From assembly GCF_016863295.1 (NCBI RefSeq), contig NZ_BOOP01000030.1, forward strand, positions 62,001 to 126,000: 64,000 nucleotides of DNA, written 5' to 3'. The notes below the pieces were generated by a model. The model saw only the letters and a program-made list of their open reading frames with translations. It did no database searches and was not told the origin of the DNA. Made by a program: the position numbers and the translations under genes. Origin of the DNA: Planotetraspora phitsanulokensis. GTDB lineage: Bacteria > Actinomycetota > Actinomycetes > Streptosporangiales > Streptosporangiaceae. Shown piece after piece: positions 1-10,729 of the stretch; the first letter of the stretch is position 1; each line of letters starts with the position of its first letter.

Positions 1-2
1 AC

Positions 3-536
3 GCGCTGGACCACGCGGACCGGCTCGCCGGGCTGATCCTGTTCGCGACGTCGCCGGTCACGGGTCCGGAGTTCTGGGCCGACGCGGTGGCCAACGTCAA
101 CCGCTTTCCGGAGCGGCACCCGGGCCGGCGGGAGGCGGCCGAGATCCCCCAGGCGTTCCAGGACGCCGTCGCGGCGACCGACGACAAGTCGTTCACCGAC
201 GGTCTCCGCCGGGTCCTGCCCGCCTACTTCAACGACTACTGGGCGCACGAGCAGATGCTCGAGCCGATGCGCGCCGCGCTGCGGGCATGGATCGACCCGC
301 AGCGCGGGGAGGAACCGGCGCCCTTCGACGTGCGGGACAGGCTCGGCTCGATCGCGCTCCCGACGCTGGTCCTCACCGGCGCGCACGACTTCATCTGCGG
401 GACGCGCTGGGCGTCGATGTTGCACGAGGGAATCCCCGGTTCGCGGCTGACCGTGCTTTCGGAGAGCGGCCACATGGGCCACCTCGAGCAGCCTGAGCTG
501 TTCACCCGCGCGGTCGCCGAGTTCGCTCGCGCCTGA
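3..536 (+). CDS. Alpha/beta-hydrolase fold protein, 5' truncated
   Basis: Only the C-terminal 177 residues are present; the reading frame is open to the window's left edge, so the nucleophile elbow lies outside. Two late catalytic landmarks are visible: the acid-strand segment TGAHDFICG and the histidine loop SGHMGHLEQPELF, both placed as in proline iminopeptidase or epoxide-hydrolase-like alpha/beta hydrolases. The last strand before the acid (IALPTLVLTG) is typical of the fold. The substrate cannot be read from this fragment. No partner gene is obvious. Confidence 0.8.
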   Translation, partial: ALDHADRLAGLILFATSPVTGPEFWADAVANVNRFPERHPGRREAAEIPQAFQDAVAATDDKSFTDGLRRVLPAYFNDYWAHEQMLEPMRAALRAWIDPQRGEEPAPFDVRDRLGSIALPTLVLTGAHDFICGTRWASMLHEGIPGSRLTVLSESGHMGHLEQPELFTRAVAEFARA

Positions 537-550
537 CGATCGCCCGTGGC

Positions 551-584
551 GCCCGGCCGTCGATCTGAGGGGGGACGACCGGGC
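551..584 (+). terminator. Possible terminator after the hydrolase gene
   Basis: An imperfect GC-rich inverted repeat (GCCCGGccGTC against GACgaCCGGGC) lies 15 bases after the hydrolase stop. No T-run follows, so this is a weak call. The rest of 537-821 shows no convincing gene. Confidence 0.3.
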
Positions 585-821
585 CCGGGAGGGGGGACGT
601 CACCATGGCGTCCCTCCGAGATCGTCAAAGATCCGTCTCCCGTGCGTTCGCGACGTGCCCGGGCGGGAGCGCGCGAAGCCCGGTCCCGTCGGCCTTCCCG
701 CCTCGTCCCCGGCCTCCCGGCGGCCGAGACCCCGTACGCCACGCCTTGATCGGGCTTCCTGGCCTGCGGAGACTTCCCGAGCGATCATGACTCGTCGGCT
801 TCACTCAGTCTCGGGGGAAAG

Positions 822-1373
822 ATGATCAGCAAGCTCGTCACGGCCACGGCGGTCGCCGCCCTCGCGGTCGGACTGTCCGCGTCCTCGTCCTGGGCGGCCT
901 CTTCCGGCTCCGCCTCGCGGGCGCACGCGATGTGCGCGCCGGACAGCCCGCCGTCGTGCGCGGCGGTGCTGTGCCCGGCGGGTTACGCCTGCGTGCCGTC
1001 GCCCAAGCAGTGCTTCACCACGCCGTGCCCGCAGGTCGACTGCGTCCCCGTGGCCACCGCGCCCACACCGCAGATCCGGGCCTCGCTGGTTCTCAGCGCC
1101 TTCGCCCAGATCGGCAGCCCGCGCACGGTGTTCGTCCGCACGACGCCCGCTCCCGTGTTCGTCCGGACGACCCGGACGTCCACACCTGTGATCGTCCGCA
1201 CGACGCGGACCACGAGCCAGACCACCGGCCCGGTGATCGTCCGCACGACCCGGACGACGAACCAGACGACCGGTCAGACGACGGTGGTGACACAGACGAC
1301 ACAGACGACCGGCCAGACGACGCAGACGACCAGTCCGGTGATCGTCGGCACGACGGCCTATCACACGCCGTAA
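822..1373 (+). CDS. Secreted protein with Cys-rich head and Thr-rich repeat tail
   Basis: The 183-residue product begins with a Sec signal peptide (MISKLVTATAVAALAVGLSA, cleavage probably after SSSWA). A compact segment with six or seven cysteines follows (residues about 37-75, including LCPAGYACVPSP). From about residue 104 the tail is built from repeats of the type PVIVRTTRTT alternating with QTTGQTT. This suggests an extracellular, possibly O-glycosylated or surface-associated protein. The start is supported by GGGGGAAAG just upstream of ATG. No enzymatic motif was recognised, and it appears monocistronic. Confidence 0.72.
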   Translation: MISKLVTATAVAALAVGLSASSSWAASSGSASRAHAMCAPDSPPSCAAVLCPAGYACVPSPKQCFTTPCPQVDCVPVATAPTPQIRASLVLSAFAQIGSPRTVFVRTTPAPVFVRTTRTSTPVIVRTTRTTSQTTGPVIVRTTRTTNQTTGQTTVVTQTTQTTGQTTQTTSPVIVGTTAYHTP

Positions 1374-1468
1374 CCGGCGCGGACGCCGTTCGGAGAACGG
1401 GGGGCCGCTTCCGATGATCGGGAGCGGCCCTCCGCCCGGCGCGTCGCGGGGCGGAGGCGGTGCCAGGA

Positions 1469-2245
1469 TCAGCCCGAGGCCTGCTCGTAACGGACGAGCC
1501 GGGCCTGCATGTCGGGATACGGCGACGCAGCGGGGACGGCCCGGCCGTCACGGACGGCGACCGCGACCTCGGCGGCGGCGTCGATCGCCGCGCGGTAGGG
1601 CAGGGAGCCCGTGCTCACGCGGCGAACACCGAGTTCGGCGAGTTCGTCGACCGAGAGCGCCGGGACCACGAGCACGTTCAACGGAACCCTGATGCCGGCC
1701 GCCAGCTCACGAAGCACGGAGGGCTCGGTCGCGCCGGGGACGAAGACTCCGTCCGCACCCGCCTCGACGTAACGGGCCGCGCGATCGAGCGTCGCGTCCA
1801 CCTCCGCGTCCTCTCCGAGCCAGTACGTGTCGACGCGGGCGTTGACGAACAGGCCGGGACAGCGGCGTTTGATCGCCGTCACCTTCGCGGCGTGCGCGTC
1901 CGGCGAGATCAGCCTGCCCGCGGAGCTGTCCTCGATGTTGACCCCGGCCACGCCGAGCGCCGCGACATACTCGGCGACCTCGTCGGGTTCGTCGGCGTAG
2001 CCGTCCTCGACGTCCACGCTGATGTGACACGGAAGCCGCGACAGTGCGCGGGCGAGGGTGAGGTTCGCCTCCCGCGTCGAGCGGCCGCCGTCCGGGCGGC
2101 CGAGGCTGGAGGCGACACCGAAGCTGGTGGTGCCGATCGCCGCGAAACCGGCGTCGAGGAACGCCAGCGCGGACGGCACGTCCCAGGCGTTGGGAAGGAC
2201 CAGAGGCCTGTCGCCGTGGTGGAGGTCGCGGAAAGTCGTCGGCAT
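1469..2245 (-). CDS. Isocitrate lyase/PEP phosphomutase superfamily protein
   Basis: The 258-residue protein matches the PEP-mutase/ICL TIM-barrel family. An early LVLPNAWDVPSA segment is followed by the metal- and substrate-site region VDVEDGYADEP (about residues 96-106) and then GVNIEDS. Family members cleave or rearrange C-C or C-P bonds of 2-oxo acids (oxaloacetate, 2-methylisocitrate, phosphonopyruvate). The KKCG-type lyase signature of true isocitrate lyases is absent, so the precise reaction is unknown. It lies downstream of katG on the same strand, separated by a repeat-bearing gap of about 175 bp, and is probably transcribed separately. Confidence 0.85.
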   Translation of the reverse strand: MPTTFRDLHHGDRPLVLPNAWDVPSALAFLDAGFAAIGTTSFGVASSLGRPDGGRSTREANLTLARALSRLPCHISVDVEDGYADEPDEVAEYVAALGVAGVNIEDSSAGRLISPDAHAAKVTAIKRRCPGLFVNARVDTYWLGEDAEVDATLDRAARYVEAGADGVFVPGATEPSVLRELAAGIRVPLNVLVVPALSVDELAELGVRRVSTGSLPYRAAIDAAAEVAVAVRDGRAVPAASPYPDMQARLVRYEQASG

Positions 2246-2378
2246 CCGGCCACGTTAGGCGCTGGTCGTTTCGGCGGCGATGGAAGTGAGGCGGCGTCTT
2301 CCACGCCGCCCCGGGACCGGCTCCGGCTCTGCGGACCGGAACGTCCAGGCCGGCCGCCGCGGGCCGACCTGGACGTCA

Positions 2379-4665
<2,287 letters not shown>

Positions 4666-4671
4666 CTAGCG

Positions 4672-4683
4672 GATCACGTGATC
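4672..4683. promoter_or_regulatory. Perfect 12-bp palindrome in the fur-katG junction
   Basis: GATCACGTGATC is a perfect palindrome overlapping the fur stop codon and preceding the katG ribosome site. It could be a protein-binding site or an mRNA processing hairpin between the two cistrons; furA-katG transcripts are known to be processed in mycobacteria. Function here is inferred only. Confidence 0.3.
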
Positions 4684-5119
4684 AGGAACTGCGGGCAGGG
4701 GAACAGGCGGGGCACAGGCCCCAGTAGATGACATCGGCCTCGTCGATCGAGAAGCCGTGGTCGTCGGACGCGGTGAGGCACGGCGCATGGCCGACCGCGC
4801 AGTCCACGTCGGCGACGGCGCCACACGACCGGCACACGACGTGGTGGTGGTTGTCCCCGACACGCCCCTCGAACCGGGCCGGACTGCCGGCGGGTTCGAT
4901 GCGGCGGACGAGTCCCGCCGCGGTGAGCGCGTGCAGGGCCTCGTACACGGCTTGCAGGGAAACGTGGCCTACGCGATCACGCACCCCGGAGGCGATCGCC
5001 TCGACCCCGAGGTGGTCACCGTCCCGGACGGTCTCGAGCAGAGCGACACGGGCGGCCGTCACCCGCAGGCCTGCCCCGCGTAACTCCTCGGCGCTGGTCG
5101 GAGTCTTGGGTGCGGTCAT
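4682..5119 (-). CDS. furA: Fur-family peroxide-responsive repressor (FurA/CatR type)
   Basis: The 145-residue Fur-fold regulator has an N-terminal winged helix (GLRVTAARVALLETV to GLVRRIEP), the His-rich metal site DNHHHVVCRSC, and a second structural-zinc CxxC motif near the C-terminus (GLCPAC). Position directly upstream of katG marks it as the FurA/CatR type, which senses peroxide and represses its own operon. The start at MTAPKT is preferred over an ORF start nine codons upstream because family members begin close to the first helix. No clear ribosome site is visible, consistent with leaderless translation, which is common for this gene. Confidence 0.92.
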   Translation of the reverse strand: MTAPKTPTSAEELRGAGLRVTAARVALLETVRDGDHLGVEAIASGVRDRVGHVSLQAVYEALHALTAAGLVRRIEPAGSPARFEGRVGDNHHHVVCRSCGAVADVDCAVGHAPCLTASDDHGFSIDEADVIYWGLCPACSPARSS

Positions 5120-5141
5120 GACGCCAAACCTTACAGCCATA

Positions 5142-5176
5142 AACACGAACTATCCAAGAGAACGAATAATCCAAGT
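5142..5176 (-). promoter_or_regulatory. AT-rich putative FurA operator and promoter
   Basis: This is a sharply AT-rich island directly upstream of the fur start. On the minus strand it contains two TTCGT half-sites separated by about one turn and a half. FurA-type repressors autoregulate through AT-rich sites at this position. No exact consensus was matched. Confidence 0.4.
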
Positions 5177-5303
5177 TTGGGGTCGCGACAGACGGAGTGG
5201 TCGGCGATGCGGCATGACGTGCCGTCCGGACCCGGCGTCAGGCCGTATCGGACTGGTAACAACATCTCGCCCTGAAGTAAGGCAATGCGTACTGTCGCGA
5301 TCC

Positions 5304-5714
5304 ATGAGACCCCCCATTGCGCTCATGGCCCTCGTGGCGCTCACCGCACTGTCCGGCTGCGGTTCCGATACGACCGCCGAGGACGCCCCCTCCGGCGCGC
5401 CGTCCGTCGTGGTGGCGAGCATCGCATCGGTCACCGGACTGCCGCCGATGCCGGACGAGTCCACCCAGACGAAGTACATAGAGGCACTCAAGGCGATCGA
5501 CCCCGAGATCGTCGGCGACCAGGACGAGACCGCGATCGTGAATCACGGCCGCGACCAGTGCGTCTCGGTCAGGGACTGGCCGAAGGAGCAGGCGAAGCTC
5601 ATCGGGTTGACCGCCAAGCGGTTCAAGGCGCCCGGACACCCTGACGGGTTCGGCAACACGAAGAACAAGCAGATCCTCGCCGCGGTGCGGAAGTACCTCT
5701 GCCCCTCTTACTAG
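5304..5714 (+). CDS. Small putative lipoprotein, DUF732-like
   Basis: The 136-residue protein starts with a lipoprotein signal peptide (MRPPIALMALVALTALSGC) with lipobox LSGC, so Cys19 is the expected acylated residue. A linker precedes a small helical domain (KYIEALKAIDPEIV to KYLCPSY) with two cysteines likely to be disulphide-bonded, resembling DUF732-type actinobacterial secreted domains. It is expected at the outer face of the membrane. The frame is open far upstream, but only the ATG at this position gives a signal peptide. No function is assigned. Confidence 0.75.
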   Translation: MRPPIALMALVALTALSGCGSDTTAEDAPSGAPSVVVASIASVTGLPPMPDESTQTKYIEALKAIDPEIVGDQDETAIVNHGRDQCVSVRDWPKEQAKLIGLTAKRFKAPGHPDGFGNTKNKQILAAVRKYLCPSY

Positions 5715-5730
5715 TTCCAGACACGCGAAT

Positions 5731-5750
5731 GCCCTGCTCGGGGGCAGGGC
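5731..5750 (+). terminator. Hairpin terminator after the lipoprotein gene
   Basis: GCCCTGC and GCAGGGC form a 7-bp stem with a 6-base loop, 17 bases after the lipoprotein stop codon. No U-tract follows, as is common in actinobacteria. Confidence 0.5.
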
Positions 5751-5970
5751 CGCGCTGCCACCGTGGCCGACGCCGACGAGACGACACTCGCCCGGATGCT
5801 GAGCCGTGTTCGCGTCGCGCGGGCCGGAACGCCCTTGATCGTGTTCTGGCATCCGCCTGACTTCCGGTGATCTTTGAGCCGGCGTGCGGTACTCGATACG
5901 ACCCCACGCGGGCTACAGAAGTACCCGAAACCCGACATCTGGGACGATGGGAAGATCAACGAAGGAGGTG

Positions 5971-6990
5971 ATGACCATCCGTGCCGCTTACGTCGAACAG
6001 TGCGGCCCCGCGTCCTCGATCAGGTACGGCGAGCTCCCCGACCCGGTGCCGGCCCCCGACGAGGTCCTGGTACGGGTGACCGCGACGGCCGTCAACCGGG
6101 TGGACACGTTCGTGCGCTCCGGCGCCTACCGCACGCCGATCCCTCTGCCGCTGGTGCTCGGCCGTGACCTCGTCGGCGAGGTGGCCGACCCCGGCGCCTC
6201 CGGGCTCGCACCCGGCACCCGCGTATGGTCCAACAGCCTCGGGTACGGCGGACGCCAGGGCGCCTCGGCGGAACTCGCGTGCGTGCCCGCCGACCGGCTC
6301 TACTGGCTGCCCGACGGGGTGGATCCGCTCGACGCCGTCGCCGTGCTGCATCCGGCCGCCACCGCCTACACGGGCCTGGTCCACCACGCCCGGATGCGCT
6401 CCGGGGAGACCCTGTTCGTGGCCGGCGGCAACGGGGCCGTCGGCACCTGCCTCATCCGGATGGCCAAGGACCTCGGCGTCCGCGTGATCGCCGCCGCCCG
6501 CGGCCCCCGCAACACGGAGTACTGCGCCGAGCTGGGCGCCGACGAGGTGATCGACTCCACCGCGGCCGACCCGGTCGCCGTCCTGCGCGGACCGGCCCCG
6601 CGGGGCGTGGACGTCTACTGCGACACAAGCGGGCGCGGCTCCCTCGGCTCCGCGGTCGACGCCCTCGCCGACCGGGGGCGCGTCCTGGTGATGGCCGGGC
6701 TGGCGAGCGCAGTGGGCGGGGACTCCCTCGACGTCGGCCGGCTTTATGTCCACGACAGGTCCGTGGCCGGCTTCGTGATCAGCCTGGCCACGACCACTGA
6801 ACTGGCCGAGGCCGCCGCCTGGATCAACCGGCGACTGCCCCGCGACGGCCTCCGCCTGGACACCACGGTCCTCCCGCTGGCACAGGCCCGCGAGGCGCAC
6901 GAGGACATCGAGGCCGCCGCCCGGGGTGAGGCCCGCCGACACCGCGGACGCGTCGTGCTGCGCATCGGCCGATCGGCCACACCAAGGTGA
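5971..6990 (+). CDS. Zinc-independent MDR oxidoreductase (quinone-reductase type)
   Basis: The 339-residue medium-chain reductase has a GroES-like N-terminal half (about 1-130) and a Rossmann half with the nucleotide motif GGNGAVG. The zinc-ligating Cys/His residues of alcohol dehydrogenases are absent, as in NADPH:quinone oxidoreductases and zeta-crystallin relatives. The ATG follows an unusually complete anti-Shine-Dalgarno match (AAGGAGGTGAT) that runs straight into the start codon, leaving only two bases of spacer. An in-frame upstream ORF extension of 29 codons looks non-coding. It appears to stand alone; substrate unknown. Confidence 0.9.
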   Translation: MTIRAAYVEQCGPASSIRYGELPDPVPAPDEVLVRVTATAVNRVDTFVRSGAYRTPIPLPLVLGRDLVGEVADPGASGLAPGTRVWSNSLGYGGRQGASAELACVPADRLYWLPDGVDPLDAVAVLHPAATAYTGLVHHARMRSGETLFVAGGNGAVGTCLIRMAKDLGVRVIAAARGPRNTEYCAELGADEVIDSTAADPVAVLRGPAPRGVDVYCDTSGRGSLGSAVDALADRGRVLVMAGLASAVGGDSLDVGRLYVHDRSVAGFVISLATTTELAEAAAWINRRLPRDGLRLDTTVLPLAQAREAHEDIEAAARGEARRHRGRVVLRIGRSATPR

Positions 6991-7039
6991 GGTTCGTGCG
7001 CATCCCACAGGCAGGTGTACGCGTCAGCGGGGCATCGCC

Positions 7040-7213
7040 TTGAACGACAACAAGAAGCAGTCGCTCGTCTTCTTCGTACTCGGCTGCCTGGCCCTCGTCG
7101 CCGGGACTGTCACCTCCATTCTCGTGAGCAGGTTCCAGGGGGCACCTGTACTCGGGTGTGCAGCGGTGATCTTCGCTGGCGCGTGGATCTTCGAGAGACG
7201 ATCCCGTTCCTAA
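7040..7213 (+). CDS. Small two-helix membrane protein
   Basis: The 57-residue product starts at TTG in a frame that lacks ATG or GTG nearby. It has two hydrophobic segments (about residues 8-28 and 34-50) bracketed by charged ends (MNDNKKQ and FERRSRS). Codon use in the third position is GC-rich. The gene is 49 bases after the MDR stop and may be its distal cistron. The ribosome site is weak, and no function is recognised. Confidence 0.5.
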   Translation: MNDNKKQSLVFFVLGCLALVAGTVTSILVSRFQGAPVLGCAAVIFAGAWIFERRSRS

Positions 7214-7423
7214 GGAACGACCTGCATTGGGGCGGTGGCGCGACCAGTGGCCGGCGGATGGGCGCGGGCAGGGCGCGGCGGGCGTGCGGCGACGGCCCCG
7301 AGTCCTGCGCGCCGCCGGAACCGGCCTCTACGCCGTCCGCCAGACCACCGCATGATCGAACCCCGCAGACCGGAGGCCGAAACGGGCGTTCAAAGACCGC
7401 AGAACCGAGCGCGAACGTCGGCC

Positions 7424-7717
7424 CTATGCGGTCGGCCGGTTGTGCTTTCCGTCGAGCCAAAGCGTGTCGGACTCGTCGCGGTGCGAGCCCGAGGTTCCGA
7501 CATGTTTGGAGTCGATCTTGGCCCCCTTCTTGATGACGTGCACCAGAGCCATCGCGTGCCCGCGGCCCAGGCCATAGTCCTGCTTGAGCCACTCGATGAT
7601 GGGGGTGGCCTTAACCGAGGGATCGTCGAAGCCGCGTTCGTGGGCGAGCGTGATGAACTCGCGCGGTGTCAGCCCGGTCTTGTCTTCGATGCTGTCGAGG
7701 TAAGCCTGGAAGGACAT
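7424..7717 (-). CDS. DUF4287-domain protein
   Basis: The 97-residue protein opens with MSFQAYLDSIEDKTG and contains IIEWLKQDYGLGRGHAMALVHVI, the hallmark of DUF4287. This is a small helical domain of unknown biochemical role, widespread in actinobacteria and proteobacteria and sometimes linked to START/AHSA1-like partners. Here it stands alone. The C-terminal 30 residues are polar and probably disordered. Confidence 0.85.
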   Translation of the reverse strand: MSFQAYLDSIEDKTGLTPREFITLAHERGFDDPSVKATPIIEWLKQDYGLGRGHAMALVHVIKKGAKIDSKHVGTSGSHRDESDTLWLDGKHNRPTA

Positions 7718-7933
7718 GTGCGTTCTCTCTTTCCTCTTAACTGTCTGGTGTCCGCGGTGCGGCCAGCTGATCGGACACTGTGCGGCGTCACGTCGTGCGT
7801 CAGGTGGACTGATAAGTCAGATCCAGCACAGCTGAGGTGGAGGTGGCCGAGCGGGCCATGGTCGGCGGCGTCCGGCTGGTGCCCTCGGGGACGGAACAGC
7901 CGCTGACCGATGCCCGGCACGATCGGGTGCGCT

Positions 7934-7993
7934 CCAGGTCTCCGGAGCCAGCGACATGAACCGCCCAGCCATGATCTTGCGTGCAGCGGTCAT
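7934..7993 (-). pseudogene. Possible CBS-domain gene remnant
   Basis: Directly after a good ribosome site (GAGGAG, 6 bases) the reading starts MTAARKIMAG, which resembles the first residues of actinobacterial two-CBS proteins. The continuation loses similarity, so this would be a broken gene start. The rest of 7718-8305 holds no other feature that I can support. Weak call. Confidence 0.25.
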
Positions 7994-8305
7994 CGGATTC
8001 TCCTCACGATCAGGGGGTCGCCACGACTCGACGCGGTGTCCTTGCTGGTCACCGGGCGAGGTGTGACCCACGATGCCGTTCGGGCGCGGCGCGCATCAAC
8101 GTCCGATCACGCGACGATCGTTTACCTGAGTTCAACGAAGCCGTTTGCCTGTGTGATCTGTGGTTGCGGCCCTCATCCGTCGGAATACCCCTCGATCAAG
8201 GGCCGCGCACGTGGAACCCCTGTCGCCTGATCGATCGAACCGCCGGGCGCCGGTCGTCACCGGAGCTGCGGGCTGGCGCTCCAGACGTGCTCCACGCCGG
8301 ACGTG

Positions 8306-9244
8306 TCAGTCGACGACCGTGAGGACGATCTTCCCGTTCGTACGGCCGGCCTCACCGATCTCGTGGGCCTTGGCGGCCTGATCCAGCGGGAGGACCGTGT
8401 GAATCTCGGGCGTCAGCCGACCGGAGTCCACGAGCGCGGCGATCTCCCGCATCCCTGCCTGGTCAGCCTCGACGATCATGAAGGTCGAGCGGAATCCGAG
8501 GGCGCGTGCCTGAACCGACAGCTGTGCCTCGGCCGGAGACGCGAGCGAGACGACGATGCCCCCCTCGCGCAGGGTGCGCAGCGAGCGCGGGCCGTACTCG
8601 CCGCCGATGGTGTCGACCACGATGTCGATGTCACTGACCGCCGAGGCGAAGTCGGTGCCGGTGTAATCGATGACCTCGTCCGCGCCGAGGCGCCGCACGA
8701 AGTCGTGCTTGGTGCTACTGGCGGTGCCGATGACATGAGCGCCGAACGCCTTGGCGATCTGTACCGTGACATGGCCGACTCCTCCCGCCGCGGCATGGAC
8801 CAGCACGCGGTGGCCGGGGCGCACATGGGCGGTGTCGACCAGCGCCTGCCATCCGGTCAGCGCGACCAACGGCAGCGCGGCGGCCTGAACGTGGGACAGC
8901 GAGGCCGGCTTGCGAACCAGATGCCGCGACGGGGAGACCACGTATTCGGCATAGGTGCCGGCGGGTCGTGGCTGCAATGGCATGCCGAACACCTCCTCGC
9001 CGGGCTCGAACAGGGTCACGCCCAGTCCGACCTGCTCGACCACGCCGGAGACATCCCACCCCAGCCGAATCGGCCCTGCACCCTCCGCCAGCCCGCCGGT
9101 GGCCCTGTGCCAGAAATCGGTCGGGTTGACCGAGGTCGCATGAACCCGGACGAGCACCTCGCCGGGGCCCGGCTCCGGACGTTCCACCTCGACGATCTTC
9201 AACACTTCCGGACCGCCGAGGGAGTCCTGACCGATCGCGCGCAT
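8306..9244 (-). CDS. NADP-dependent MDR oxidoreductase (quinone-reductase type)
   Basis: The 312-residue protein carries the MDR signature: GWDVSGVVEQVG in the GroES-like half, AAAGGVGHVTVQIAK as the nucleotide-binding loop, and GADEVIDYT after it. It lacks the catalytic zinc ligands. Family members reduce quinones or enones with NADPH. The start is set at MRAIGQDSLGG, nine bases after GAGG; another ATG two codons upstream is possible. It is divergent from the GlxA-type AraC regulator, with a 121-bp shared promoter region containing two inverted repeats, so that regulator probably controls it. Confidence 0.9.
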   Translation of the reverse strand: MRAIGQDSLGGPEVLKIVEVERPEPGPGEVLVRVHATSVNPTDFWHRATGGLAEGAGPIRLGWDVSGVVEQVGLGVTLFEPGEEVFGMPLQPRPAGTYAEYVVSPSRHLVRKPASLSHVQAAALPLVALTGWQALVDTAHVRPGHRVLVHAAAGGVGHVTVQIAKAFGAHVIGTASSTKHDFVRRLGADEVIDYTGTDFASAVSDIDIVVDTIGGEYGPRSLRTLREGGIVVSLASPAEAQLSVQARALGFRSTFMIVEADQAGMREIAALVDSGRLTPEIHTVLPLDQAAKAHEIGEAGRTNGKIVLTVVD

Positions 9245-9295
9245 GCTCATCTTCCTCTGCTCTCGAGGGCCTCCCCCTCGTGGGCTGCCCGCGTA

Positions 9296-9346
9296 TGGCA
9301 AGGCTGCCAACGCCGAGGCATCCCCGACGATTGGCCAGACTGCCAA
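9296..9346. promoter_or_regulatory. Twin inverted repeats in the MDR/AraC divergent promoter
   Basis: Two related palindromes lie between the divergent starts: TGGCAAGGCTGCCA at 9296-9309 and TTGGCCAGACTGCCAA at 9331-9346. Both end in TGCCA and have centres about 36 bp apart. This is typical of paired operator sites for a dimeric regulator, here presumably the adjacent AraC/GlxA-type protein. Confidence 0.6.
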
Positions 9347-9365
9347 TAGTTGCAAGAATCTGGCC

Positions 9366-10361
9366 ATGCATCGCGTCGTCGTCCTGGCGCTCGACGGGGT
9401 CTACCCGTTCGAGCTGAGCATTCCGGTGAGGATCTTCGGCACCGCTGCCGGCCCCGATGAGGCGCCGCTGTACGAAGTGCTCACCTGCAGCGTCGACGGC
9501 GGGCCGGTCAGGACCGCTGCCGACTTCAGCGTCACGGTGGAGAACGGCAGCGAGATCCTCGCGACGGCGGACACGCTGGTGATCCCGCCGTTCTCCTGCG
9601 GCCCGCAGGACGAGAGAGTCCGGCTCCCCGATGAGGTCGCCGGGATATTCGACCGTCTCCGGCCCGGCGCTCGCATCGTGTCGATCTGCACCGCCTCCTA
9701 CGTTCTGGCAGCCGCCGGCCTGCTCGACGGGCGGCCAGCGACGACGCACTGGAACGAAGCGGAGCATTTCCAGCGGATGTTCCCCAACGTCAAGGTCAAC
9801 CCTGACGTGCTGTTCGTGGATGACGGTGAGGTGCTCACCGCGGCCGGCGTCGCATCCGGCGTCGACCTGTGCCTGTATCTGGTGCGTCGCGACCACGGCA
9901 GCGAGGTGGCCAACCGTGTCGCCCGGCTCTGCGTCGTCCCGCCCTGGCGGGACGGCGGCCAAGCGCAGTTCATCGAGCGTCCAGTGCCCGAGCCGTCAGC
10001 GGCCACCACCTCTGAGACCCGCGCCTGGGCGCTGGAGCGACTCCATCGACCCATCCCGCTGACCGAGATGGCTGGGCGCGCAAGGATGAGTATCCGCACC
10101 TTCACCCGGCGCTTCCGCGACGAGGTCGGGATGACTCCCGGCAAATGGCTGATCCAGCAGCGCGTCGAGCGCGCACGTCACCTGCTCGAAACCACCGACC
10201 TCCCCGTGGACCGCGTCGCCGAGGAGGCCGGCTTCGGGACCGGCGCATCCATGCGCAAGCACCTGACCACCATCATCGGCGTGTCCCCCACGGCCTATCG
10301 GCACACGTTCCGCGCCGACGCCTCCCTCCGCCGACCGAGCAAGCACTCAGCGGCGCGCTGA
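9366..10361 (+). CDS. GlxA-type AraC-family transcriptional regulator
   Basis: The 331-residue protein has an N-terminal DJ-1/PfpI-like domain (about 1-170, with SICTASYVLAAAGLLDGR around the nucleophile-elbow position) and a C-terminal AraC DNA-binding domain (about 220-315, MSIRTFTRRFRDEVGMTP and VAEEAGFGTGASMRKHL). This is the GlxA/FtrA architecture, generally an activator of an adjacent catabolic or reductive gene. It is divergent from the MDR oxidoreductase. The start at MHRVVVLALDG fits the domain start. Confidence 0.9.
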   Translation: MHRVVVLALDGVYPFELSIPVRIFGTAAGPDEAPLYEVLTCSVDGGPVRTAADFSVTVENGSEILATADTLVIPPFSCGPQDERVRLPDEVAGIFDRLRPGARIVSICTASYVLAAAGLLDGRPATTHWNEAEHFQRMFPNVKVNPDVLFVDDGEVLTAAGVASGVDLCLYLVRRDHGSEVANRVARLCVVPPWRDGGQAQFIERPVPEPSAATTSETRAWALERLHRPIPLTEMAGRARMSIRTFTRRFRDEVGMTPGKWLIQQRVERARHLLETTDLPVDRVAEEAGFGTGASMRKHLTTIIGVSPTAYRHTFRADASLRRPSKHSAAR

Positions 10362-10376
10362 GTGGGCCGAACACGG

Positions 10377-10636
10377 TCTTATCTTTTGAGCTGCGGCACT
10401 CCGGGGCCTCGCTGATGCTCACCCAGGAAACGCCTCGGCACGTGGTCTTCGATGTCCTCGGGCACGCGAGCATCGTGATCACCAAGGACGTCTGTGGGCA
10501 CCTCATGGAGGGCGACGAACGCGCGGCGACTGAGGCCATGTCGAATGCTCTCCTGGGGAAACAGAGGGGGGGCTCCCCAAGGTGGCTCCGAGGGGAGAAG
10601 AGACCGGGTGACCTCCGAGACCAAAAAGACCCCTGA
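10377..10636 (+). pseudogene. Tyrosine integrase C-terminal remnant (copy A)
   Basis: Without a start codon this reads LRHSGASLMLTQE, then VVFDVLGHASIVITKD, then VCGHLMEGDERAATEAM. That is the box II end of a phage/AICE tyrosine recombinase: the LRHS arginine, the LGH histidine and the region of the nucleophile. The catalytic tyrosine position (normally DTYGH) reads DVCGH, so the active site is lost. The N-terminal 300 or so residues are absent. It abuts the first tRNA-Arg att copy, as an integrase would. Confidence 0.78.
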
Positions 10637-10662
10637 TGGCGTATTGCCTGTTCAGGGGCCTT
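10626..10662. terminator. Hairpin between integrase remnant A and att copy 1
   Basis: Arms ending CCCCTGA and TCAGGGG enclose a 15-base loop, with A-rich and T-rich flanks that would let it work in both directions. The same hairpin precedes att copy 2. Confidence 0.6.
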
Positions 10663-10667
10663 CTCTG

Positions 10668-10714
10668 CTGGGTGCGGCCGGAGGTACTCGAAACCCCAAC
10701 CTTCTGATCCGTAG
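10668..10714 (-). repeat. att copy 1: 47-bp tRNA-Arg 3' segment
   Basis: These 47 bases are identical to the 3' part of the tRNA-Arg(ACG) gene at 23251-23297, from the anticodon loop to just past the acceptor end. There is no 5' tRNA half, so this is a displaced attachment site marking the left end of the island. Confidence 0.88.
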
Positions 10715-10729
10715 CGAGGTCAGACCTGT

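Noticed and set aside
5763-5870. 35-codon GTG frame (TVADADETTLARMLSRVRV)
   Set aside because: Good GC3 but no ribosome site or family; not enough to call a gene.
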